A program made the translations under genes and the position numbers. Shown here one piece after another: positions 1 to 7,929 of a stretch of 16,238 nucleotides of DNA. This stretch comes from G963674505 sp964575975 (GTDB taxonomy: Bacteria; Desulfobacterota; Desulfobacteria; Desulfobacterales; SKZT01). Numbering within the stretch: the first letter of the stretch is position 1; each line of letters starts with the position of its first letter. The notes beneath the pieces are model-generated. The model ran no database searches, was not told the origin of the DNA, and worked only from the letters and a program-made list of their open reading frames with translations. The stretch spans positions 1-16,238 of the forward strand of contig CAZNTU010000120.1 of assembly GCA_964575975.1 (NCBI GenBank). The letters run 5' to 3'.

Positions 1-1
1 G

Positions 2-256
2 ATCGGCGACTTTTCCCTTCACCAGTTTCCCACGACCAACATGCTCAAGGAAATAGGGGAGGAAACCCCCATCAAGGTCCGGATTCTGGTGGTCCAGACC
101 GCAGGTCTTCCCGACCGCGTCCGACCGGGGCTTTCGAAACCGGTTTCGGCCGCCGTCCCGCTGATGGCGGAAAAGATAATGGATTTAATCGGAGAGATGG
201 ATTTGATCGGAGAGGAGAACATGCCATCGTTCGTCACAGGAGGTCCCGATGATTGA
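2..256 (+). CDS. Hydrogenase maturation protease, C-terminal part (5' end outside window)
   Basis: The reading frame is open from the window edge to the TGA at 254-256, giving about 84 residues. The visible part has a 'SLHQFPTTNMLKE' stretch, then 'VRILVVQTAGLPDRV' and 'GLSKPVSAAVP', the layout of the C-terminal half of HyaD/HycI/FrhD-type endopeptidases. These remove the C-terminal tail of the [NiFe]-hydrogenase large subunit after nickel insertion. The context fits: mvhA, which still carries such a tail, lies at the end of the same operon. The stop overlaps the hdrA start by 8 nt, implying translational coupling. Near the 3' end an 18-bp tandem duplication (179-196 and 197-214) encodes MDLIGE twice. 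The catalytic N-terminal part is not visible, so the family call is by resemblance and context. Confidence 0.6.
   Translation: MGDFSLHQFPTTNMLKEIGEETPIKVRILVVQTAGLPDRVRPGLSKPVSAAVPLMAEKIMDLIGEMDLIGEENMPSFVTGGPDD
179..214 (+). repeat. 18-bp tandem duplication inside the protease gene
   Basis: The 18-bp unit ATGGATTTAATCGGAGAG is followed directly by a copy with one substitution (A to G at its ninth base). Both copies are in frame and encode MDLIGE. They sit just before the end of the protease gene, upstream of the hdrA ribosome binding site. Confidence 0.85.
238..244 (+). promoter_or_regulatory. Strong Shine-Dalgarno that sets the start of the HTH-HdrA fusion
   Basis: AGGAGGT lies 4 nt before the ATG at 249. 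It is the best ribosome binding site in this part of the window and argues that translation begins at the helix-turn-helix domain rather than only at the internal ATG at 513. A weaker GAGG precedes that internal ATG. Confidence 0.75.
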
Positions 257-3200
257 ATTTCGCGTCGGCGAACTCGCCAAGGCCCTTGGCGTGCATCGCA
301 ACACCGTCACCAACTGGATTAAGGGCGGAAGGCTGGAGGCGGTTTCCACGGTGGGCAAGAAATATCTGGCGTCCGAGGAAACCCTGCGTCTTTTCTGCGC
401 AAGCAACGGGCTTTCGTTTTCGACCCTCGACGGTATGGCGAAGACGGCCCCGGCACCTTCCCTTGCCGGCGCCACGGAAAACAAAACAAAGAACATCGAA
501 AGCGAGGTTTCTATGTCAACGCAACCCATTGGCTCGGTCCTTGTCGTGGGCGGAGGCATCGCCGGCATTCAGGCGACCCTGGACCTGGCCCAGTCGGGCT
601 ACTACGTCCACCTTGTGGAAAAGAGCGCCGGAATCGGCGGCGCGATGGCCCAGTTGGACAAGACCTACCCGACCAACGACTGCTCCATGTGAATCATCTC
701 CCCCAAACTGGTCGAGGTCGGCCGGCATCTGAACGTGGAGCTACTCACTTTGTCCGAAGTTTTGGCGGTATCCGGGCAGCCCGGCAATTTCACCGTCAAA
801 GTCAAGAAAAACCCCCGCTACATCGACATGGACAAGTGCATCGCCTGCGGCTTGTGCGCGCAGAAATGCCCCAAGCGCGTGGACGACGAGTTCAACATGG
901 GCGTGGGCAAGCGAAAGGCCGCCTACATCAAGTACGGCCAAGCGGTCCCTCTCAAGTACGCCATCGACGGCGAGCAATGCATCTACCTGAAGCGCGGCAA
1001 ATGCAAGGCCTGCGAAAAGTTCTGCCCCACCGGGGCGATCAAGTTCGACGACCGCGAGGAAATCGTTTCCCTTAACGTCGGAAGCGTCATTCTCGCTCCC
1101 GGCTACAAGCCCTTCGATCCCTCTCCGTTCGATTTCTACGGCTACGGCCGCATCGCCGACGTGGTGACCAGCCTGGAATACGAGCGCCTGCTTTCCGCCA
1201 GCGGTCCGTGCATGGGCCATCTGGTTCGCCCTTCCGACCACACGGAACCGAAGAAGATCGCCTGGATCCAGTGCGTGGGGTCGCGAAACACCAACCGGTG
1301 CGACAACGGCTACTGCTCGACCGTCTGCTGCATGTACGCCATCAAGCAATCCATGGTCACGGCGGAGCACCTGACCGGCGACGATCTGGACCAGACCATT
1401 TTCTACATGGACATCCGCACCCACGCCAAGGAGAGCGAGCGCTACCTGGAACAGGCCAGGGCCAAGGGAGTGCGGTTCTTGAGGGCGCGTCCCCATTCCA
1501 TCGAGCCGGGCGAGGGCGGAAGCGGCGTGACCATGCGGTACGCCGCCGAGGACGGCCGGATTTTCGACGAGGAATTCGACATGGCCGTGCTTTCCATCGG
1601 CATGGAACCGGTGGACGACGGCAGGAAACTTGCGGACCTCTTCGGCATCGAGATCGATCCCCACCGGTTCGCCGTCGCCGGCGACGACAACCCCGTGCAG
1701 AGCAGTCGCCCCGGCGTTTTCGCGGTCGGCGCGTTCCATGCGCCCATGTCCATTCCCCGGGCGGTGACCGAGGCCTCCGCCGCCGCCGCGGAGGCGGCAA
1801 AGGTCCTGCTGGAGGCCAAAGGGACGCTTGCAAAGGAAAAGCACTATCCGGACGAGCGCGACGTGGACGGCGAAGATCCCCGGATCGGAGTGTTCGTCTG
1901 TTCGTGCGGCATCAACATCGCCGGGACCGTGGACGTGAAAGCCGTCGTGGACTACGCCAAGTCTCTTCCCAACGTGGTCTACGTGGAGAACAACCTGTTC
2001 ACCTGCGCGGCCGACACCCAGGACCTCATCTCCCAGAAAATCGAGGAGAACGGTCTCAACCGCATCGTGATCGCCGCTTGCACGCCCCGCACCCACGAGG
2101 CGCTTTTCCAGGACACGCTGAAGGAGGCCGGCTTGAACGCCTACCTGGTGGAGATGGCCAATATTCGGAACCAGAACTCCTGGGTGCATCAGCGGGAGCC
2201 TGCGAAAGCCACCGAGAAGGCAAAGGACCAAGTGCGGATGGCCATCGCCAAGGCGCGCAGGAACGTGTCCCTCCACCGCTCGAAAATCGAGGTCGTGCAA
2301 AAGGCACTGGTGGTCGGCGGAGGCATGGCCGGCATGAACGCCGCGCTGGCACTGGCGGATCAAGACTACGAGACGGTCCTGGTCGAAAAAAGCGACCGGC
2401 TGGGCGGCAACGCCGTAGATTTGGGCCGCACCGCCCGTGGCGCGGAAATTCGTCCGATGCTCGACAAGACCGTCGAGCGAGTGGAAAGCCATCCCAACAT
2501 AACGCTGCTGAAAAACGCCCGCCTGAAGTCCGCTTCTGGCTCGGTCGGCAATTTCGTCAGCGAGATCGACGCGGACGGACAAAGCCGGACCGTCGAGTAC
2601 GGCGTCGCGGTTCTGGCGACCGGCGCGAGGGAGGCCAAGCCCGACGAATACATGTACGGCCGGGACGACCGGGTCATGACCCATCTGGAGTTCGACCGCT
2701 TTTCGAGGGAAAATCCCGGGGCCGTCAGAACCGCCCGAAGCGCGGTTTTCATCCAGTGCGTCGGGTCGCGGGAACCGCGCCGTCCCTATTGCAGCCGGGT
2801 CTGCTGCGCGCATTCCGTGGAAAGCGCCCTGCATTTGAAACAGCTGAACCCGGACATGAACGTCTACATTCTGAACCGGGACATCCGCACCTACGGCCAG
2901 CGGGAAGAACTGTACCGCAAAGCCCGAGAGGCGGGAGTCTTTTTCGTCCATTACGACTTGGAAGGCAAACCCGAGGTGGTCAAAGAGGGCGAGGACCTGT
3001 TCGTCAAAATCTTCGATCCCGTCTCGCAGCGGCCGCTGAAGATTTACGCCGACCGGCTGGTCCTGGCCTCGGCCATCGAGCCGAACGAAAGCAAGGAGCT
3101 TGTGGAGCTTTACAAGTGCGGCGTCAACGAGGACGGTTTCCTGAACGAGGCCCATCCGAAGCTTCGTCCTGTGGACATGTCGGTGGACGGACTCTTCGTC

Positions 3201-3563
3201 GCCGGCCTGTGCAACTATCCCAAGCCCCTCGACGAAGCGGTCGCGCAGGCGAAGGCTGCGGCGGCGCGGGCGGCGGTGGTGCTGTCCCAAAAGGAGATGC
3301 AGCTGGACGCCATCAAGTCCTTCGTGACCGACCGTTGCGACGGGTGCGCCCTTTGCCTGGACGTCTGCCCGTACCGGGCGATAGCTCTGGAGGAGTTCGA
3401 CGGGGACGACGGAAGCCGCCACAAGCGCGTCAGGACCGATTCCGCCTTGTGCAAGGGTTGCGGGCTTTGCGCCGCCACTTGCCCCAAGGGGGGGATAAAC
3501 GTCCACGGCTTCACGCTGGATCAGCTCAGGGCCCAGGTACACGCGGCTCTGGAGGCAATGTAA
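249..3563 (+). CDS. hdrA: HTH-HdrA fusion: selenocysteine-containing, double-module heterodisulfide reductase subunit A
   Basis: This is the flavin and Fe-S hub of an Hdr complex; in the family, HdrA bifurcates electrons at FAD. Reading TGA 690-692 as Sec (residue 148) gives 1104 residues. Residues 1-60 are a small excisionase/MerR-like helix-turn-helix ('LAKALGVHRNTVTNWIKGG'), and 61-88 are a polar linker. HdrA proper begins near Met89: GGGIAG FAD motif near 100, 'TNDCSM-Sec-IISPKLVEVG', two 4Fe-4S clusters (Cys 197/200/203/207 and 244/252/255/259), and 'IQCVGSR...CC'. A second module begins near residue 548 with 'VCSCGINIAG' and has another GGGMAG motif near 690 and 'IQCVGSREPRR'. Two C-terminal 4Fe-4S clusters follow (about 1030-1040 and 1068-1078). 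A conventional caller would split the gene at the UGA. The internal ATG at 513, with a weak GAGG, could also give a plain 1016-residue HdrA. mvhD follows after 32 nt. Confidence 0.88.
690..725 (+). promoter_or_regulatory. UGA Sec codon and putative SECIS hairpin of hdrA
   Basis: The in-frame TGA (690-692) is followed by a possible stem 708-713/720-725 (CUGGUC/GGCCGG, 6 bp with two G-U pairs) and the loop GAGGUC. The loop starts 21 nt after the UGA and begins with G, as in E. coli-type SECIS elements. This is the weakest stem of the four in the window. The stronger argument is that Sec replaces the Cys of the HdrA motif 'TNDCSxC' and the frame continues for over 900 residues. Confidence 0.65.
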
Positions 3564-3595
3564 AAGAATTTCATCCGAAAAGCAGGAGAAAAATC

Positions 3596-4051
3596 ATGTC
3601 TGACAACTTCGAACCGAAAATCGTCGGATTTCTCTGCAACTGGTGCGCGTACGCCGGGGGAGACCTGGCGGGCGTGTCCCGCTTGCAGTACCCGCCGAAC
3701 ATGCGCGCAGTCCGAGTCATGTGTTCCGGCATGGTCCACCCGGACGTGGTGGTCGAGGCGCTGAAGAGAGACGCGGACGGCGTGATCGTAATGGGGTGAC
3801 ATCTCGGGGAATGCCATTACCTGGAAGGTAATCACATCGCATTGGCCCGGGCGGAAGCGGTCCGAACGATACTGGAGGACTTGGGAATCGACCCCGGTCG
3901 GTTCGCCATCGAATGGGTGTCTTCCGCCGAAGCCCCTCGATTCGCGGAGGTGGTGACGCGTTTCACGGAGTCCGTTCGCGAGCTGGGTCCAAATCCGTTG
4001 GGGGCGTCCGCGTATTCCTCCGCATATACTCAGGAAACAGCTGCGGTTTAG
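3596..4051 (+). CDS. mvhD: MvhD/VhuD-like hydrogenase delta subunit, selenoprotein
   Basis: This small Fe-S protein of 151 residues relays electrons from the MvhAG hydrogenase to HdrA. It matches the MvhD family along its whole length: 'FLCNWCAYAGGDLAGVSR' (Cys14, Cys17), 'VMCSGMVHPD' (Cys43), and 'VIVMG-Sec-HLGECHY' (Sec68, Cys73). The family has Cys at position 68, and methanococcal VhuD is known to use Sec in this motif. AGGAG at 3584-3588 lies 7 nt before the ATG. Read with UGA as stop, it would be a 67-residue fragment. The TAG stop is followed by a 246-bp repeat-bearing spacer before the next Hdr gene. Confidence 0.93.
3797..3832 (+). promoter_or_regulatory. UGA Sec codon and SECIS hairpin of mvhD
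   Basis: The in-frame TGA (3797-3799) is followed by a perfect 7-bp stem ATTACCT (3816-3822) and AGGTAAT (3826-3832) with the loop GGA. The loop starts 23 nt after the UGA and begins with G. The spacing and the CCTGGA loop region closely match the mvhA element. Confidence 0.82.
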
Positions 4052-4062
4052 ATTGAAGAATG

Positions 4063-4079
4063 TCCGCCGTTGCGGCGGA
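4063..4079 (+). repeat. Short GC hairpin just after mvhD
   Basis: TCCGCCG (4063-4069) and CGGCGGA (4073-4079) form a perfect 7-bp stem with loop TTG, 11 nt past the mvhD stop. No T-tract follows, so it looks more like an mRNA-end or processing hairpin than an intrinsic terminator. Confidence 0.5.
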
Positions 4080-4122
4080 GAGAAAGGCTCAAGCGCCGAC
4101 TTTGAGGCATTATTCATTGAAT

Positions 4123-4253
4123 ATTAACCGTTGATTATTGATTATTCTATGCGGGATTGTTCGATTATGGAAGTCCCGACTGGAATTTGAGAAGTTTTTA
4201 ATGGTCAATAATCAATGGTCAATAGCCAATAATCAATGGTTAATTGGCAATGG
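4123..4253. repeat. Inverted repeat with degenerate heptanucleotide units in the mvhD-hdr spacer
   Basis: The arms 4123-4146 and 4221-4244 are inverted copies matching at 21 of 24 positions, separated by 74 nt. As RNA, two of the three mismatches become G-U pairs. The right side (4205-4253) reads as seven heptamers of the form TCAATAA/TCAATGG/TCAATAG/CCAATAA, and CAATAATCAATGGT occurs twice with a 21-bp period (4206-4219 and 4227-4240). The stretch is much more AT-rich than the genes around it. It resembles short tandemly repeated repetitive elements or a small MITE-like insertion. No gene is visible in the 246-bp spacer. Confidence 0.7.
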
Positions 4254-4297
4254 TTGCTGAGTTGGCGCTTGTGGCCGAGAGAGGAGAGTGAAAACCG

Positions 4298-5611
4298 ATG
4301 GAAACCGTTACCATTGGAAAGGAAAAGAAGAGTACGTTCATCGACAAGGTGAAGGACCTGCTCCCCGAAGGCGGCAATCTGAACTTGTGCCTGACCTGCG
4401 GGGCGTGCGCGTCGGGATGTCCCGCCTCCGGCCTGGAGGGGATGGACCCCCGGAAGTTTCTGCGCCTGGCGTCCCTGGGGCTGGACGAGGAGATCGTCTC
4501 CACGCCGTGGGTATGGATGTGCAGCATGTGTACCCGTTGCGTCTACGTCTGCCCGATGAAGATCAACATCCCGCAGCTGGTGTACCACGCGAGGCGGAGC
4601 TGGCCGATGGAAAGCCGTCCCAAGGGTATTCTGGGAAGCTGCGAGATGGCCATGCGGTCGGACACGTGCAGCGCCATGGGGGCTTCCGAGGAGGATTTCA
4701 AGTTCGTGGTGGAGGACGTCCTGGACGAGTACCGCGAAGGGCAGCCCGAGTTCGCGAAAATGACGGCCCCGATCAACAAGAAGGGGGCCGAGTTCTTCCT
4801 CAACCAGAACAGCCGCGAGCCGGTCACCGAACCCGACGAGATGGTGCCCCTGTGGAAAATCCTGCACCTTGCCGGCGCCGACTGGACCTACGGGACCAAG
4901 GGCTGGGCGGCCGAGAACTACTGCATGTTCCTCGCCGACGACGAAAAGTGGGAGCACGTGGTGCGCACCAAAGTAAAGGCCGTGGAGGATCTCGGCTGCA
5001 AGGTCTGGCTCAACACGGAGTGAGGGCACGAACTGTTCGCGGTCCGGTTCGGACTGCAAAAGTTCAATATCAAGGCGAACTTCGAGATCAAGAGCATCAT
5101 CCAGTACTACGCCCAGTGGATCAGGGAGGGCAGGCTGAAGGTCAACGCCGACTGGAACAAGAACATCAAGGCCAAGTTCACGGTCCAGGACCCTTGCCAG
5201 TTGGTGCGGAAAAGCTTCGGGGACCCGGTGGCCGAGGAATTGCGTTTCGTGGTGAAGACGGTGGTCGGCGAGGAGAATTTCATCGACATGACGCCCAACC
5301 GGAGCAACAACTACTGTTGCGGCGGGGGCGGCGGATTTCTCCAGTCGGGCTACGCGGAAGCGCGGCGCGAGTACGGCAGGCTCAAGTACAATCAAATCCA
5401 CAAGACCGGCGCGCAGTACTGCATCACCCCTTGCCACAATTGCCACGCCCAGATTCACGACTTGAGCGAGCATTACGAGGGCGGATACCACACCGTGCAT
5501 CTGTGGACGCTGATCTGCCTGGCCATGGGAATCCTGGGGCCGAAGGAAAGGGCCTACCTCGGGGACGACCTGAAGGACGTCCTGATGTTCCACCCGGAAA
5601 TGGAAGAATAA
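4298..5611 (+). CDS. HdrC-HdrB fusion (HdrD/DsrK-like) heterodisulfide reductase subunit, selenoprotein
   Basis: This 437-residue subunit would carry the substrate-reducing Fe-S centres of the Hdr-like complex. Residues 1-90 are an HdrC-type dicluster ferredoxin (Cys 31/34/37/41 and 75/78/81/85). The rest is HdrB-like with two CCG-type regions. The second has Cys300, the Cys340-Cys341 pair in 'NYCCGGGGG', and Cys378/Cys381. In the first, TGA 5021-5023 encodes Sec242 in 'NTE-Sec-GHE', the place of Cys in the 'ECGH' motif of DsrK/HdrD proteins. GAGGAG at 4281-4286 lies 11 nt before the ATG. The N-to-C order HdrC-HdrB is that of HdrD. The physiological disulfide or other acceptor cannot be read from the sequence. 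frhB follows after 28 nt. Confidence 0.88.
5021..5057 (+). promoter_or_regulatory. UGA Sec codon and SECIS hairpin of the HdrC-HdrB fusion
   Basis: The in-frame TGA (5021-5023) is followed by an 8-bp stem, GCGGUCCG (5039-5046) with CGGACUGC (5050-5057), with one G-U pair and the loop GUU. The loop starts 23 nt after the UGA and begins with G. This is the longest of the four Sec hairpins. Confidence 0.82.
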
Positions 5612-5639
5612 CCGGTCCAAACCGCCGGAAGGAGAATGT

Positions 5640-6761
5640 ATGAAAACTTTTTTCGATTTGGTTCAGGAAGTCCAGAAGCCGGGGCTGTGCCACCGATGCG
5701 GCGGGTGCGTCACTTTCTGCACCGCCATCAACTACGGAGCGCTGGAGCTGGATCATGACGGCAAGCCCCGGTTCGGGGACATTGAAAAATGCATCGAGTG
5801 CGGACTGTGCCACGCCATCTGTCCCGAAGTCGAGGAACTGGAGGAGGAGACTCTTCGCGAAGCCTCGTGGAGCGCGCCCATCGGACGGGTGATCGAGACG
5901 ACGGTCGCCCGCGCCACCGACCCGACCGTAAGAAAATCCGCGACCGACGGCGGCGTGGTCACGGGCCTTCTGCTCCATTTGCTCTCGCGGGGACGAATCG
6001 ACGGGGCCATCGTGACGAAACAGGTGGGGCCTTTCCAGAGAAGACCGTTTCTGGCCACCACCCGCGAGGAAATCAAGGAGGCCGCCGGCTTTTATTTCGA
6101 TACCTCGCACGGGATGAAAACCTACAGCGAGCAGTACATGACCTATTCCAGCATCGAGGAGTTCGACCCGGTGCTCAGAAAGGGCCTGAAACGCGTGGCC
6201 CTGGTGGGAATGCCCTGCCAGATCAAGGCCGTGCGGCGCATGCAGGTGCTGGGAATCATACCGTCCGACTCCATCAAGTTCTGTCTTGGATTGTTCTGTT
6301 CCGGAAACTTCACGTTCGGCGAGGAACAGCGCCTTGCCCTCGCCAAGACGTACAGCTTCGGCTGGGACGACGTCAAAAAGGTGAACATAAAGGAGAACCT
6401 GATGGTTCACCTGGAAAACGGGGAGATAAAGCATATCGACCTGGAGCAGCTTGACTTCATGCGGCGTTACGCGTGCCGGTTCTGCTTGGACTATTCCTCC
6501 GAGTTCGCCGACGTTTCCTTCGGGGGCATCGGGGCAGACGAGGGATGGACCACGGTCGTCACCCGGACTCCGCAGGGGAGGGCCGCCATGGCCGACGCGA
6601 AAAGCGCGGGCGTTCTCGAGGAATTCAAGAGCGAGGACAAGCCGACGTTCGCTTCGGAAGCCCTCGAAAAGGTCCATAGCTGGTCTGCGAAAAAGCGCAA
6701 GAATTCCCGGCAGAATCGCAGAAACCTCATGGGCAAGGGAGTAAAGGTCAAGAGCCGATGA
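5640..6761 (+). CDS. frhB: Coenzyme F420 hydrogenase/dehydrogenase beta-subunit family protein (FrhB-like)
   Basis: The product is a 373-residue Fe-S flavoprotein of the FrhB family. The N-terminus holds two 4Fe-4S clusters ('LCHRCGGCVTFC', Cys 17/20/23/27, and 'KCIECGLCHAICP', Cys 51/54/57/61). The FrhB N and C domains follow, with the typical 'DGGVVTGLL' (about residue 100) and 'VGMPCQIKAVRRM' (about 190). Family members pass electrons between Fe-S clusters, FAD and F420, but some work with ferredoxin or other partners. Whether this organism makes F420 cannot be told here. AAGGAG at 5629-5634 lies 5 nt before the ATG. There is no in-frame UGA before the end, unlike its four neighbours. It probably adds a soluble carrier entry or exit point to the Hdr-hydrogenase complex. 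Confidence 0.87.
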   Translation: MKTFFDLVQEVQKPGLCHRCGGCVTFCTAINYGALELDHDGKPRFGDIEKCIECGLCHAICPEVEELEEETLREASWSAPIGRVIETTVARATDPTVRKSATDGGVVTGLLLHLLSRGRIDGAIVTKQVGPFQRRPFLATTREEIKEAAGFYFDTSHGMKTYSEQYMTYSSIEEFDPVLRKGLKRVALVGMPCQIKAVRRMQVLGIIPSDSIKFCLGLFCSGNFTFGEEQRLALAKTYSFGWDDVKKVNIKENLMVHLENGEIKHIDLEQLDFMRRYACRFCLDYSSEFADVSFGGIGADEGWTTVVTRTPQGRAAMADAKSAGVLEEFKSEDKPTFASEALEKVHSWSAKKRKNSRQNRRNLMGKGVKVKSR

Positions 6762-6832
6762 AAAGATCGAGGACAGCGAACGGAACAGGCCGGTGGTTGG
6801 TTCTCGATTCGGCCGTGGCTTGGCGGAACGCA

Positions 6833-6876
6833 GACGCGAAGCGTCCGGGCATGCATTCCCACGCGAAGCGTGGGAA
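6833..6876. repeat. Paired palindromes with ACGC-GAA-GCGT core in the frhB-mvhG spacer
   Basis: TTCCCACGC (6856-6864) and GCGTGGGAA (6868-6876) form a perfect 9-bp inverted repeat around GAA. A second, smaller copy, GACGC-GAA-GCGTC, lies just upstream (6833-6845). The core ACGCGAAGCGT therefore occurs twice, 27 bp apart. Nearby are two further palindromic stretches, GGCCGCGCGGCC (6920-6931) and GCCGGC repeated across GGATTT (about 6929-6946). The form recalls dispersed REP-like intergenic palindromes. The 220-bp spacer has no convincing gene. Confidence 0.7.
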
Positions 6877-6981
6877 CGAGATGGCGAGCGAACGGCCGAA
6901 TTTAAAACCAAACCCAACAGGCCGCGCGGCCGGCGGATTTGCCGGCGGGCGACGGCGAAAGGTTTTCAGGAGGTACACACT

Positions 6982-7926
6982 ATGCCCGTAAAGGTTGCCA
7001 GCGAATGGTTGAATTCGTGTTCGGGGTGCGAGATTTCCATCGTGGACTTGGGGGAGCGTCTGCTGGACGTTCTCCAATTGGTGGATTTCGTGCATCTTCC
7101 GGCGCTGATGGACCACAAGTACTTCGGACAGTTGGGCGACGGCAAGCATATCGACATTCCCGAGGCGGACGTGGGGATCGTTTCCGGAGGCATTCGGAAC
7201 CGGGAACACCTGGAGGTCGCGGAGGAAATGCGCAAGAAGTGCAAGATCGTCATCGCGCTGGGGACGTGCGCCACCCACGGCGGAATCCCGGCCTTGTGCA
7301 ATTCCTATACGAACGAGGAAGTCCTGGATAGATACTACAACACCGAGAGCACGGACAGGCCGGAGTCGTATCCGTCCGAAGGAATCCCGCCCCTGCTGGA
7401 CTCGTGCTACGCCCTGGACGAAAAGATCAAGGTGGACGTTTATCTTCCGGGCTGCCCGCCCCATTCGGACCATATTTTCAAGGCGCTGACCGCGTTGATC
7501 GAAGGAACTCCGCCCAAGCTTCCGGACAAGAGCGTATGCGACACGTGCCCCACGGTTAGAATGGGAAAGGGCGAATTGAAGCAGATGCGCCGCTTTTTGC
7601 AAGCGCCCAAGTACGGAGCGCCGGGCGAACCCCTCGACAAGATGCGCTGCCTGCTGGAGCAGGGTTTGCTGTGCATGGGGCCGGTCACCCGCGCCGGTTG
7701 CGGGGGGGACAACGTCAAGCCCAGGTGCATTTCCGCGCGCGTGCCCTGCCGGGGCTGCTACGGGCCGGTCAGGCAGGAGGGAAACCAGCTGCTCGACATG
7801 CTCAACGCCCTGGCATCCAATGGAATCGATTTCCGCTCTTTGCCGGAACGAAAGTCGCTGCTCCGGTTTTCCGGAGCGCACCGGCTGCTGAGACCCGTCG
7901 CGGCCAAAAAACAAGGAGGAGCCTAA
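6982..7926 (+). CDS. mvhG: F420-non-reducing [NiFe]-hydrogenase small subunit (MvhG-like)
   Basis: This 314-residue electron-transfer subunit pairs with MvhA. The proximal 4Fe-4S ligands are visible as 'NSCSGCE' (Cys13, Cys16), 'LGTCATHGG' (Cys96) and 'YLPGCPPH' (Cys158). Additional Cys groups (186/189, 231/240 and 249/256/259) fit the two extra clusters of the MvhG/VhuG branch. There is no twin-arginine signal, so the enzyme is cytoplasmic, as expected for group 3 hydrogenases. CAGGAGGT at about 6967-6973 lies 8 nt before the ATG. mvhA follows 3 nt after the stop, and its ribosome binding site lies inside the end of this gene. Confidence 0.93.
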   Translation: MPVKVASEWLNSCSGCEISIVDLGERLLDVLQLVDFVHLPALMDHKYFGQLGDGKHIDIPEADVGIVSGGIRNREHLEVAEEMRKKCKIVIALGTCATHGGIPALCNSYTNEEVLDRYYNTESTDRPESYPSEGIPPLLDSCYALDEKIKVDVYLPGCPPHSDHIFKALTALIEGTPPKLPDKSVCDTCPTVRMGKGELKQMRRFLQAPKYGAPGEPLDKMRCLLEQGLLCMGPVTRAGCGGDNVKPRCISARVPCRGCYGPVRQEGNQLLDMLNALASNGIDFRSLPERKSLLRFSGAHRLLRPVAAKKQGGA

Positions 7927-7929
7927 GTT

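Noticed and set aside
741..3542. Long open frame on the minus strand opposite hdrA (about 930 codons)
   Set aside because: It is a mirror of the GC-rich hdrA coding strand, with no start signal or family resemblance.
4123..4253. CRISPR array in the heptamer-rich spacer
   Set aside because: Units are 7 bp and contiguous, without unique spacers or cas genes.
6759..6761. Terminal TGA of frhB as a fifth Sec codon
   Set aside because: FrhB is full length at this point, the following frame is not protein-like, and no Cys-equivalent motif is interrupted.
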